NCBI GenBank assembly: GCA_009903905.1
Contig: WYEI01000285.1
Coordinates: 1-6,988, forward strand
Reading direction: 5' to 3'
Length of the DNA: 6,988 nt
Origin: Pyrobaculum sp.
GTDB lineage: Archaea > Thermoproteota > Thermoprotei > Thermoproteales > Thermoproteaceae
Shown here: piece by piece, positions 1-5,825 of the stretch
Numbering within the stretch: the first letter of the stretch is position 1
How the letters are laid out: each line of letters begins with the position of its first letter
Notes under the pieces: model-generated
What the model saw: only the letters and a program-made list of their open reading frames with translations
What the model was told of the DNA's origin: nothing
The model's database searches: none
Position numbers and translations under genes: made by a program

Positions 1-454
1 CCCGCCCCAGCCACTCCTCGATGAGGGAAACAACCCCGCCGTAACCCGCCTTTCTAGCTAAGTCGAGAGGAGTATCTCCATACTTGTTCTTTACGGTCGG
101 ATCAGCCCCGTGCTCCAGGAGAAGCCTCACAACGTCGACATGGCCATTAAGCACCGCCCAGTGTAGCGGCGTGTTGCCGTCTTTATTTTGGATGTTTGGG
201 TCTGCGCCGTGCTCCAGGAGAAGCCTCACAACGTCGACACGGTCCCAACGCGCCGCCCAGTGTAGCGGCGTGTTGCCGTCTTTATTTTGGATGTTTGGGT
301 CTGCGCCTTTTTCCAGCAGCTCCCTCACCCTCTCCGCATCGCCCACGAAGGCGGCGCTGTAAAGCTCTGGGTCCACATTAAGGGATACATCGGGGGGTCT
401 TAGCACCTCCATCAAATACTTTTTGCGGAAAAGGAGTCGCTTTATCCAATCCAT
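1..454 (-). CDS. Ankyrin-repeat protein, 3' end beyond left edge
   Basis: The start at 452-454 opens a frame that stays open to the window edge (151 codons seen). A basic N-terminal stretch (residues 1-20) precedes ankyrin repeats at about 27-53, 54-86, 87-119 and 120-150, with classic features: DGNTPLHWA, VVRLLLEHGADP and DTPLDLA. Ankyrin repeats bind partner proteins; there is no signal peptide or membrane segment, so it is probably cytosolic. Repeats two and three are nearly identical at DNA level and differ only at residues 68-72 versus 101-105. The start is supported by a TATA-like box about 24 bases upstream (leaderless pattern). A decayed relative lies at 3205-3381 on the same strand. 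The partner and function are unknown; the repeat assignment is certain, the full length is not. Confidence 0.9.
   Translation of the reverse strand, partial: MDWIKRLLFRKKYLMEVLRPPDVSLNVDPELYSAAFVGDAERVRELLEKGADPNIQNKDGNTPLHWAARWDRVDVVRLLLEHGADPNIQNKDGNTPLHWAVLNGHVDVVRLLLEHGADPTVKNKYGDTPLDLARKAGYGGVVSLIEEWLGR
110..307 (-). repeat. Tandem 99-bp direct repeat encoding two ankyrin units
   Basis: Two 99-base units (about 110-208 and 209-307) are identical except for the last codon or so and a patch of seven differing bases inside 141-153 versus 240-252. The period equals one 33-residue ankyrin unit. The near identity suggests recent duplication or gene conversion. Confidence 0.9.
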
Positions 455-468
455 AGATGTTTGGGGTT

Positions 469-482
469 AAAATTATTTATAG
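469..482 (-). promoter_or_regulatory. TATA box of the ankyrin gene
   Basis: Read on the minus strand, CTATAAATAATTTT sits with its core about 24 bases before the ATG at 454. This spacing fits an archaeal TATA box driving a leaderless transcript. Confidence 0.6.
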
Positions 483-502
483 TTTTTGCAGGCTTGCCGT
501 TT

Positions 503-566
503 GGAGGCGCACAACTCCCCGGCGCGGGGATTCGGCGTCTGTCCGCTGGGGTTGTGCGTTGCCTCC
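503..566. other. Imperfect inverted repeat / possible structured RNA
   Basis: GGAGGC (503-508) pairs with GCCTCC (561-566), and GCACAAC (509-515) pairs with GTTGTGC (551-557), with three unpaired bases at 558-560. Inside lies a small hairpin, CCCC (517-520) with GGGG (526-529). It lies between the ankyrin promoter and the moeA remnant. It may be an RNA fold, an old mobile-element end, or chance in GC-rich DNA. Confidence 0.35.
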
Positions 567-689
567 GGCCTTTGTGCCGTGGGTGGTTGTGGATGTAGAT
601 GCAGACATCGTGCCTGAGGGTTGCGGCGCGTGTTGCAAGTTGCTCTGCCGCAGGGTGGTGGCGCGGCTTCAAGGTGGTTTGCAGGATGG

Positions 690-1317
690 AGGCCGGCGGG
701 CGGCCAAGCGCCGAGGCGAGGCCGGCGGGGCGCGCGAGGTGGTTACGGGGAGCCCGAGAGGCCTAAACGCCGTGGTCGTGGTTGAGTACGCCCCAGGGGG
801 AACGGCGCCATGCAGGCGTTCAGGCTCGTGGCGCCGGGGAGACATCGCGACTCCTGGCTTAGACATATCTGCGGGAGAGGTGGTTCTGAATAGGTGCAGG
901 CGCCTCACGGCTAGGGGGATAGGCGCCCTAGCCACCTTGGGCCTTATGGGATTTCTGCGGCGCCCCTGAGTTGTCATGGTCTTAACGGTCAACGAGCTGG
1001 CGGCGCCGGGGAGCCCCTGGGCTTGGGCAGGCTATACCACGTGAGCGGCTCTGGCCGCCGATGTGGCGGGAGCATCCCTATGCCGTCCGGCGTCGTGAGG
1101 GGCGGAGCTACAGAGAGGCCATAGCCTCGTCTGAGGCCGACGTGACGTCGAGCGGCTGGCGTCGTTGACTTACAGATGGGGATGCTCGGCGAAGTGCCTC
1201 TCCACGGCGTCGTGGTGAGGCCGGGGAGGACCGCCCTGGCCGCCGTAGCGGGCGGCAGATATGGGGCTCCGGGTTGCCCCTACTCAGCCCTTGTGATGTT
1301 CCGCGCCGTGGCGGGGT
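690..1317 (+). pseudogene. moeA: moeA remnant, N-terminal/central part (frameshifted)
   Basis: MoeA inserts molybdenum or tungsten into molybdopterin in cofactor synthesis. No single frame is intact, but pieces in all three + frames line up in order with the MoeA family: EVVTGSP followed by NAVVVVEYA (about 735-795), VAPG then DIATPGLDISAGEVVL (about 828-890), RRLTARGIGALATLG (about 900-945), NELAAPGSP then PLGLGRLYHVSGS (about 990-1050), YREAIASSEADVTSSG (about 1110-1158), and HGVVVRPGRTALAAVAGG with GAPGCPYSALVMF (about 1203-1310), equivalent to the family's GLPGxPxSA loop. At least three frameshifts separate these. The 5' third is missing or unrecognisable before about 690. Similarity stops near 1317, just before the last domain, which lies inverted at 2913-3197. 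Family recognition is from memory of conserved motifs. Confidence 0.8.
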
Positions 1318-1379
1318 CTACCTGCTCGGCCTCGGCGCCTTGCGCCCGCCGGCGGTCCGCGGCTTGCCGCAGGCTACTG

Positions 1380-1490
1380 GAGATATGGGCGGTCCGGGAG
1401 GCGAGGCCAATCGTTGAGGCTGGCGTGGCGGGATGCGCTTGTATTCATTTACCGGAGGTCTCGCCCTTTAGGGCGAGGAGGTCAGAGCCG
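1380..1490 (+). mobile_element. Possible right-end remnant of an IS605-type orfB/tnpB element
   Basis: A perfect palindrome, CTCGCCCT-TT-AGGGCGAG (1460-1477), is followed by GAGGTCA. In the frame across it the peptide reads PEVSPFRARRSEP. Archaeal TnpB/OrfB proteins often end in a PPFRAGR-like tail encoded over just such a palindrome, near the right end of the element. No TnpB catalytic or zinc-finger sequence is recognisable upstream, so at most the extreme end survives. Similar tails occur at 3430-3465 (+) and 4598-4645 (-). It could instead be a simple regulatory palindrome upstream of the gene starting at 1527. Confidence 0.4.
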
Positions 1491-1498
1491 ACGGCAGG

Positions 1499-1508
1499 CT
1501 TTTATGCG
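1499..1508 (+). promoter_or_regulatory. TATA-like box upstream of the YwgA-like gene
   Basis: GCTTTTATGC lies about 24 bases before the ATG at 1527, a spacing that fits a leaderless archaeal transcript. An AT-rich stretch (1511-1525) also lies between box and start. Confidence 0.45.
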
Positions 1509-1526
1509 AAGAAAATTTTATGTTTC

Positions 1527-2021
1527 ATGGAGAAGAGAGATGCGGTAGCTATGGTTTTTTATCTCGCTGGCGGCGTCGTGAGGGGCTTGGCAAGGCTTCA
1601 GTACGTGGTTTTTCTGTTGCAGAAGGAGGTAGGTCTCGGCGGCTTCTGGTTTGAGCCGCGGAGGTTTGGGCCTTGGAGCATGGAGCTCGAAGGAGCTTTG
1701 GCCGCACTGGAGCGGGAGGGTCTCCTATCGGTTAGGTTGGAGGAGCCGGGACCGGCGGATGCCTTTGGCGAGAGGCCGCTGAGGGTATACGCCGCCTCTC
1801 AAGCGCTGGTCGAGAGGGGTGGAGAGGAGTTTAAAAAACTTGCCAAGAGAGATCAGTTTAAGGCCTATTTGGCAAGGCGCTTAGTCGCCATAGGTATCGC
1901 GATCCCGCTGCCTCGTTTACTCACCTATATTTACTTAAAATATCCCGAGGCCGTGCCGCATGCCGAAAGAGAGAAGGTATACTTATGGAGACGGCTGTAT
2001 GGGATTGTCGCCCAGCGTTAA
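1527..2021 (+). CDS. YwgA/Panacea (DUF4065)-like protein
   Basis: A protein of 164 residues. The frame is open further upstream to 1176, but that part covers the moeA and tnpB-like remnants; the ATG at 1527 has a TATA-like box at the right distance. Residues 21-70 (LARLQYVVFLLQKE, then FEPRRFGPWSMELEGALAALEREGLL) match the typical pattern of the YwgA / SocA-type Panacea group: a Lxx(L/V)LQKE helix, an F/Y-x-P-x-x-(F/Y)GP(W/Y)S motif, then a helix and a 'gLl' strand. Residues 131-141 (LLTYIYLKYPE) match the family's C-terminal IYxKYPE motif. Panacea proteins are often antitoxins or proteolytic adaptors (SocA of Caulobacter brings SocB to ClpXP). It overlaps the protease gene by 23 bases, so the two are probably co-translated. 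The molecular function here is unknown. Confidence 0.75.
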   Translation: MEKRDAVAMVFYLAGGVVRGLARLQYVVFLLQKEVGLGGFWFEPRRFGPWSMELEGALAALEREGLLSVRLEEPGPADAFGERPLRVYAASQALVERGGEEFKKLAKRDQFKAYLARRLVAIGIAIPLPRLLTYIYLKYPEAVPHAEREKVYLWRRLYGIVAQR

Positions 2022-2964
2022 GCAGATTCTTGATCAAATAGACAGCGCCGCAGAGGCTCTCGAGAATAAGCTCAATTGTAATGTTTTGTTGTTAGCATTT
2101 CATAACTATGCTTACATCCAAAGTGATGTGATGGACGACTTGGAAAACTTCCTGATAAGTACAAACAAAAAGTATGAGGATAGAGATTTATGTTTAATTC
2201 TCCACACGCTTGGCGGAGACCCTGATGTAGCCTACCATATAGGCGTAAGGCTTCAGAATTTGGCGGGCGAGAGGAGGTTGCTCGTAATAATACCGCGTAT
2301 GGCCAAATCTGCTGGCACGTTGCTGGCATGCGCCGGGGATGTGATATATATGACTCCAATGGCAGAGCTAGGTCCCGTAGATCCGCAGGTTTCTGTATCT
2401 GGTACCCTATGGGTTTCTGCCAAGTCCATTGGCGACTCTCTTAGGATGGTTCTTGAAACCACTATTGAAGTTCTTCAAAGCAAAAAACCAGCCGGTGAGA
2501 TACAGGAGATGTTGATAAGAGCTGTGCTCTCGCAAATGCCGATGAACGCCGTGAGCCACTACGACAGTCTCTTAGCTCATGTTGAAGAGCTTCTAGAAGA
2601 TCTGCTCAGCAGAAGAATGATAAAAGATAAGGAGATCGTGTCCTCAGTTGCGCAGAAACTTACGAGCGGCTATAAATTTCATGGGAGGGTTATCCATCTC
2701 GACGAGGCGAGGAAGATAGGCCTTAGGGTAGAGAGTCTTGCTGGTGAGCATCTATCCGCAGTTTATGCTGTGTATAACAGGTTGAGGGATCTCTTCACTT
2801 TTATAGACAAATCACTTACACCCATATCGGATATATTAAGGATAATATCAGTAATGCCATATAATTTAAACCATGGATTGGTGTATGTACCAGAAATACC
2901 ACATATGGCGGACTATTTGACAGGCCCCAGCAGTATCACCTCCACCTCGTCGCCTTCGTCTTAG
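1999..2964 (+). CDS. ClpP-fold serine protease, SDH_sah (serine dehydrogenase proteinase) family
   Basis: A protein of 321 residues with the ClpP/SppA-type crotonase fold. Visible are LHTLGGDPDVAYHIG (residues 68-82; glycine-rich oxyanion segment), PRMAKSAGT with Ser104 as expected nucleophile, and MAELGPVDPQ (121-130), the hallmark of the SDH_sah family. A helical C-terminal half (about 155-290) follows. No signal peptide or membrane helix is evident, so it is likely a soluble protease. ATG 1999 is preferred because GGAG (1986-1989) lies nine bases upstream; ATG 1960 in the same frame would add 13 residues and enlarge the overlap with the previous gene from 23 to 62 bases. The gene is visibly AT-richer than its flanks, which may reflect transfer. 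Its last 17 codons run antisense over the end of the moeA fragment, so the Ser/Thr-rich tail may be non-native. Confidence 0.85.
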   Translation: MGLSPSVKQILDQIDSAAEALENKLNCNVLLLAFHNYAYIQSDVMDDLENFLISTNKKYEDRDLCLILHTLGGDPDVAYHIGVRLQNLAGERRLLVIIPRMAKSAGTLLACAGDVIYMTPMAELGPVDPQVSVSGTLWVSAKSIGDSLRMVLETTIEVLQSKKPAGEIQEMLIRAVLSQMPMNAVSHYDSLLAHVEELLEDLLSRRMIKDKEIVSSVAQKLTSGYKFHGRVIHLDEARKIGLRVESLAGEHLSAVYAVYNRLRDLFTFIDKSLTPISDILRIISVMPYNLNHGLVYVPEIPHMADYLTGPSSITSTSSPSS

Positions 2965-3197
2965 CCCTCCCAGTTCTCCAGTATTGTCAACAGCCCGTCG
3001 CCCTTTGTAAGGGATGACGGGGTGCAGTTGCCGACAGCCGCCAGAGGCCCCGCGTAGAGCCCCCTGTCCCGCCTGTAGACCCTCACCCGTGTGAAACTCC
3101 TGGTATAGACGTGACGACCTGTCTCGTCAACGCCGTCCTTACGACGGGGAGGGACCCCTCCCTGGCGCCCGCCATCTTGAGGATAGCCGGCTTAGCA
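2913..3197 (-). pseudogene. moeA: moeA remnant, C-terminal domain (inverted)
   Basis: Read on the minus strand, PAILKMAGAREGSLPVVR, then ALTRQVVTSIPG, then after a frameshift FTRVRVYRRDRGLYAGPLAA, TPSSLTKGDGLLTILENWEG and DEGDEVEVILLGPVK ending at a TAG (2913-2915). This is the MoeA/gephyrin C-terminal domain with its typical GDxVEVxLL end. It is broken by one frameshift (near 3090) and an in-frame TAA (2961-2963) in place of the residue after NWEG. It picks up where the + strand remnant (690-1317) stops, so the two are most simply halves of one gene separated by inversion. Its 3' end overlaps the convergent protease gene by about 52 bases. Confidence 0.8.
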
Positions 3198-3204
3198 AAC
3201 GCGT

Positions 3205-3381
3205 TGAAATCCCGATGAGGGAGGCAACTTCGTAGCGGCCCCTCCTTCCGGCTACATCGAGAGGAGCCCCATCTCTGTCCTCTACGGTCGGATCTGCCCC
3301 GCGGTTCAGGAGAAGTCTCATATCTGGCTTAGTGCATTTCACGATCTGACATATGCCGAGTTGACAAACATATAATAGCAT
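3205..3381 (-). pseudogene. Ankyrin-repeat gene fragment
   Basis: Residues MRLLLNRGADPTVEDRDG, then APLDVAGRRGRYEVASLIG match the last ankyrin unit of the gene at the left edge (VRLLLEHGADPTVKNKYG, then TPLDLARKAGYGGVVSLIE), and the DNA of 3210-3330 is clearly related to about 18-130. Only one repeat survives; the N-terminal part is lost and the C-terminal end runs into the moeA fragment. An ATG at 3379-3381 exists but no ankyrin sequence is seen before about 3325. This is a decayed paralogue in direct orientation to the left-hand gene. Confidence 0.75.
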
Positions 3382-3429
3382 CGCTAGGTCTCGGTATTCG
3401 CCGCGACGGCTCTCGTGCGTTTACAGAGG

Positions 3430-3465
3430 GCAGAATGCCTCGCCTTTCAAGCGGCGGGGGTCAGG
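3430..3465 (+). mobile_element. Possible second IS605-type right-end scar
   Basis: CTCGCCTTTCAAGCGGCG followed by GGGGTCAG resembles the palindrome and flank at 1460-1481 (CTCGCCCTTTAGGGCGAG then GAGGTCA). One + frame reads NASPFKRRGS, like the SPFRARRSE of the first copy. The palindrome is imperfect and the putative end overlaps the stop codon of the glycosyltransferase (3461-3463, minus strand). No transposase sequence is recognisable upstream. Confidence 0.3.
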
Positions 3466-4516
3466 TCTTGTCGATGACTGTGAAGCGCATCTGCCTCGTC
3501 GTGCCGCTTAGGAGGCCTGTGAGGTCCACCAGCGATGCCAGGAACGTGGCTATTGGGTTCACCCTGGCCTTGATTGAGCCGTATAGGTATGCGGTCATGT
3601 AGTACGCGCCGGCCACGATGCTTATGACGGACGTGTGGGGCCAAGCCCAGGCGAACAACGGCGATGATAAAATCCCCGTCGCCAGGAACGCTATAACGAC
3701 TACGTTGCCCGTCCTTATGGCGTCAACGACCACGTGCCCCCACCTACGTCTCTGTCTGAACAGATCGCGCAGGGAGTTCGGGGATTTAATCGAGACCCTC
3801 GTCGAGACTTGGAACGTCTTAATCCCGTGCCTAATCGCGAACATGGCCAGCATGAAGTCCTCGGTCACGGACTCAGGCATAGAAGGCCACAGCCTTTTCA
3901 GCACGTCGCCGCGGATGATGAGCAGCTCGCCGTGAAGGCCGTAGATCGGCAAGCCGAGCAGGTGCGTTGACCTGTAACGGGTCAAACCGTCGAAATACCT
4001 AACCCAATCGACCGCGTAGGCGATCCTCGACCTGCCGAGCCGAGGGACGACCAGCCCGTTGCCGATGAGCCTGCCTCTGCGCTCCCAGTACGGTATCTCC
4101 CTTAGGAAGTTGTCGTCCAGGGGGTACGAGTCGTCGTCCAGAAACACGTACCACGTGTCATCACGCGCGTAGTTCTTCACGAACCACCTGATAGCCCTGT
4201 ACTTAGTCCCATCTTCCTCCCTAGGCACAAGCAATACGTCCACTCCCTCGAGCGGCAGGGGGTTGCTGCTGACGACGACGAACCTCAGCCCCAACCTCTT
4301 CAGGCCGTCGACGACCTCGCGGAGGGACGGCAACACGCTCGGCGTCCCGACCGTGACGACCACGACCAAGTAGTTGTCAATCTTGGCATCGCCCGCTCGC
4401 CTGCCCACGGGATAGACAATTGGGTAAAGCAACGATGCGGCGATGTTGAAGATCACCAGCGCCGAGAAAACGGCGGACGCCCACCAGAACAACGCCCAGA
4501 CCCATACGTGGGCCAT
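3461..4516 (-). CDS. Membrane-bound family-2 glycosyltransferase
   Basis: A protein of 351 residues with processive-type GT-A motifs: FLDDDSYP (DDD at 127-129, binding the nucleotide-sugar and metal), VTED (217-220, catalytic acid region) and RQRRRWG (254-260, the QxxRW acceptor motif). A hydrophobic helix at about 8-36 anchors the N-terminus, and three further segments occur at about 272-293, 298-318 and 322-342. The order resembles cellulose-synthase-like and Egghead/BRE-3 type enzymes that transfer sugars at the membrane, so a role in surface glycolipid, polysaccharide or glycoprotein synthesis is inferred; donor and acceptor cannot be told. Start ATG 4514-4516 is supported by a TATA-like box about 25 bases upstream. 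All key residues are present, so it should be active. It has no same-strand neighbour within 880 bases upstream and appears to be a single-gene unit. Confidence 0.9.
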   Translation of the reverse strand: MAHVWVWALFWWASAVFSALVIFNIAASLLYPIVYPVGRRAGDAKIDNYLVVVVTVGTPSVLPSLREVVDGLKRLGLRFVVVSSNPLPLEGVDVLLVPREEDGTKYRAIRWFVKNYARDDTWYVFLDDDSYPLDDNFLREIPYWERRGRLIGNGLVVPRLGRSRIAYAVDWVRYFDGLTRYRSTHLLGLPIYGLHGELLIIRGDVLKRLWPSMPESVTEDFMLAMFAIRHGIKTFQVSTRVSIKSPNSLRDLFRQRRRWGHVVVDAIRTGNVVVIAFLATGILSSPLFAWAWPHTSVISIVAGAYYMTAYLYGSIKARVNPIATFLASLVDLTGLLSGTTRQMRFTVIDKT

Positions 4517-4534
4517 CTGCTACCCCCTTTAAGG

Positions 4535-4553
4535 AGATTTTAAGCTTTCTTAA
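4535..4553 (-). promoter_or_regulatory. TATA-like box with overlapping dyad, glycosyltransferase promoter
   Basis: The minus strand reads AAAGCTTAAAATCT about 25 bases before the ATG at 4516, as for a leaderless archaeal gene. The dyad TTAAG-CTTT-CTTAA (4540-4553) overlaps the box and could be a repressor site. A G-rich stretch just before the ATG might also act as a ribosome site. Confidence 0.45.
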
Positions 4554-4597
4554 TAAAGTTGCAATAAGGTCGTCGTTTAGTGTATTTAAAGCCCTTG

Positions 4598-4645
4598 CCG
4601 GCCCCCTCCCCGCCCTAAAGGGCTAGGCCTTCGGTTGAAACCACC
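4598..4645 (-). mobile_element. Possible third IS605-type right-end remnant
   Basis: The minus strand reads GCCCTTTAGGGCGGGGAGG (palindrome GCCCT-TT-AGGGC), the same core as at 1460-1477 but in opposite orientation. One frame reads PKA-stop-PFRAGRG, matching the TnpB tail pattern. It may be the end of a decayed element extending towards 5290 on the minus strand, but no conserved TnpB residues are clear there. Confidence 0.4.
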
Positions 4646-5304
4646 GCGGCGATGATGCGGTTATCGCCCGCCATACCAAACACCACGCGGCTAGGTTAGC
4701 TCCATACTCTGGCATCGATTAACAGGCATATTGCAAATATTACGCCATATTATATCACAATTCCAATGTCTAAGGGCCGAGCCTGTTCCAGTGTACCGCG
4801 ACAAGAGAATAAGCCGTAGAGGAATCAAGAGACCTTGCCCCGCTAGAGGCGAGAGCAACCACGAGATGCTTCCCGCGAAGGGCCGCATCGAGGGCCGGAT
4901 CTCGTATTCGCCAGATACTCTACCTTCCGTAGAGGAATATCGCACTCCACGTAGCCGGCTAGCTGTTTTGTCGGCCCTTCTGCGATCTGGATAGCACTCG
5001 CTTGGGTGCGGAACGTGGATCGTGCTCGCAGCGCTCAGGTCCGGATCCACAGCCCCATCAACCGCCGGGGACGTATTGGGCAAGCCTCGCATCGGGGGAG
5101 TTCAGAACCCCGCGCCGAAGGTTAACCGGTAGCATCGGCTCATTTCCGCTTATATGCGACAAGGGCAGAGCGGGGTGAGATGCCCCTCTACGGATCGACT
5201 TGCGGCGGGGGATGCACCGACCGTTGCACCTCAGATGGGGGCTTGTGGCGCCGGCCCCGACAGAGGCCCGTGAAGACCGGCGGATGAGGCCTGCCTAGAG
5301 ACAC

Positions 5305-5349
5305 GCCGGCGGGAATATCTATTCATATCATATAGAAAATACCGCCGGC
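5305..5349. repeat. Inverted repeat around an AT-rich core
   Basis: GCCGGCGG (5305-5312) and CCGCCGGC (5342-5349) form an 8-bp inverted repeat around 29 AT-rich bases containing TATA-like sequence on both strands. It lies downstream of the coiled-coil operon. It may be a regulatory site or mobile-element end. Confidence 0.4.
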
Positions 5350-5382
5350 AGAGACTATGGCGTCTTGATGACGATACGGCTA

Positions 5383-5398
5383 CCAGTAAAAACTGGGG
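5383..5398 (-). terminator. Possible terminator hairpin after the coiled-coil operon
   Basis: Directly after the stop codon (5400-5402), the minus strand reads CCCCAGTTTTTACTGG: a CCAGT/ACTGG stem around a TTTT loop. The position suggests a transcription end, although archaeal terminators usually need a longer T-run. Confidence 0.3.
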
Positions 5399-5399
5399 T

Positions 5400-5825
5400 T
5401 TAAGCCCCTAGCCTCCGCTTTAAGTCCGCTATGGTGGCCTCCCAGTAGGCCCTCTGCTCCGGGGTGAGGAGGTGCTTCTTGGCGTTGTACTCGGCCTCAA
5501 GCTGCTTAAGCTTCAGCAGGGCCATCTGCCGCTCGGTCTCCTTCTTCTTCTCGACCTCCTCCAGCAGGACCTTCAGCGCCAGGGCCGCGCCCGTCGCAAC
5601 CACGGCGCCGGCCGCCACGGTCGAGGCAGAGACAGGCGCCCGGCCAACCTGGCTCCGCCTCCCGCGCCCAAAAGACGTGGCCACCAACGCGGCGCCGACC
5701 GCCACCAGCGCCAGCCCCATAAAGGGCACAGACGCCGCAGAGGGCGCGAGAAGCCAAGAACGGGACAGGGAAAGGCCGAAGCCCAGGACCAAGACGCCCA
5801 CTATGAACCTAAAAACCCTCACCAC
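5400..5825 (-). CDS. Small membrane protein with C-terminal coiled coil
   Basis: A protein of 141 residues, family not recognised. Hydrophobic segments at about 5-21, 33-51 and 65-88 suggest three membrane helices, joined by a short Arg-rich loop (53-62). The rest (89-139) is a charged amphipathic helix rich in K, E and L with a break at LTPEQR (120-125), as in an antiparallel helical hairpin on one side of the membrane. Translation starts at GTG 5825 or the next GTG (5820-5822); the latter would give a 4-base GTGA overlap with the upstream gene's stop, a strong sign of coupling. The C-terminal helices resemble those at the end of the upstream protein, so the two may form a complex at the membrane. 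The function is unknown. Confidence 0.75.
   Translation of the reverse strand: MVRVFRFIVGVLVLGFGLSLSRSWLLAPSAASVPFMGLALVAVGAALVATSFGRGRRSQVGRAPVSASTVAAGAVVATGAALALKVLLEEVEKKKETERQMALLKLKQLEAEYNAKKHLLTPEQRAYWEATIADLKRRLGA

Larger units (their letters stand above)
4646..5399. other. Stretch without a convincing gene
   Basis: Frames of 133 (4691-5092, minus) and 87 codons (4731-4994, plus) are open, but neither has a recognisable fold, motif or promoter. The composition is mixed, with an AT-rich patch at 4725-4765. Minus-strand peptides such as NEPMLPVNLRRGVLNSPDA (about 5085-5140) followed, in another frame, by AVDGAVDPDLSA look like broken coding sequence and could belong to the tnpB-like remnant ending at 4602. 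A 35-codon Cys-containing frame (5180-5287, plus) is noted under findings. Confidence 0.4.

Noticed and set aside
457..969. 170-codon + strand open frame as an intact gene
   Set aside because: Its latter half is one of several frames of the broken moeA; the start overlaps the ankyrin promoter and no single frame carries the full family order.
1176..1526. Upstream extension of the YwgA-like gene to ATG 1176
   Set aside because: These 117 codons read moeA sequence and then a tnpB-like tail; the TATA-like box and family match support ATG 1527.
4691..5092. 133-codon minus-strand open frame as a gene
   Set aside because: No promoter, no recognisable fold or motif and atypical composition; more likely decayed sequence.
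5364..5400. C/D box guide RNA beginning at TTGATGA
   Set aside because: No matching D box (CTGA) or internal C'/D' boxes follow at the expected spacing.
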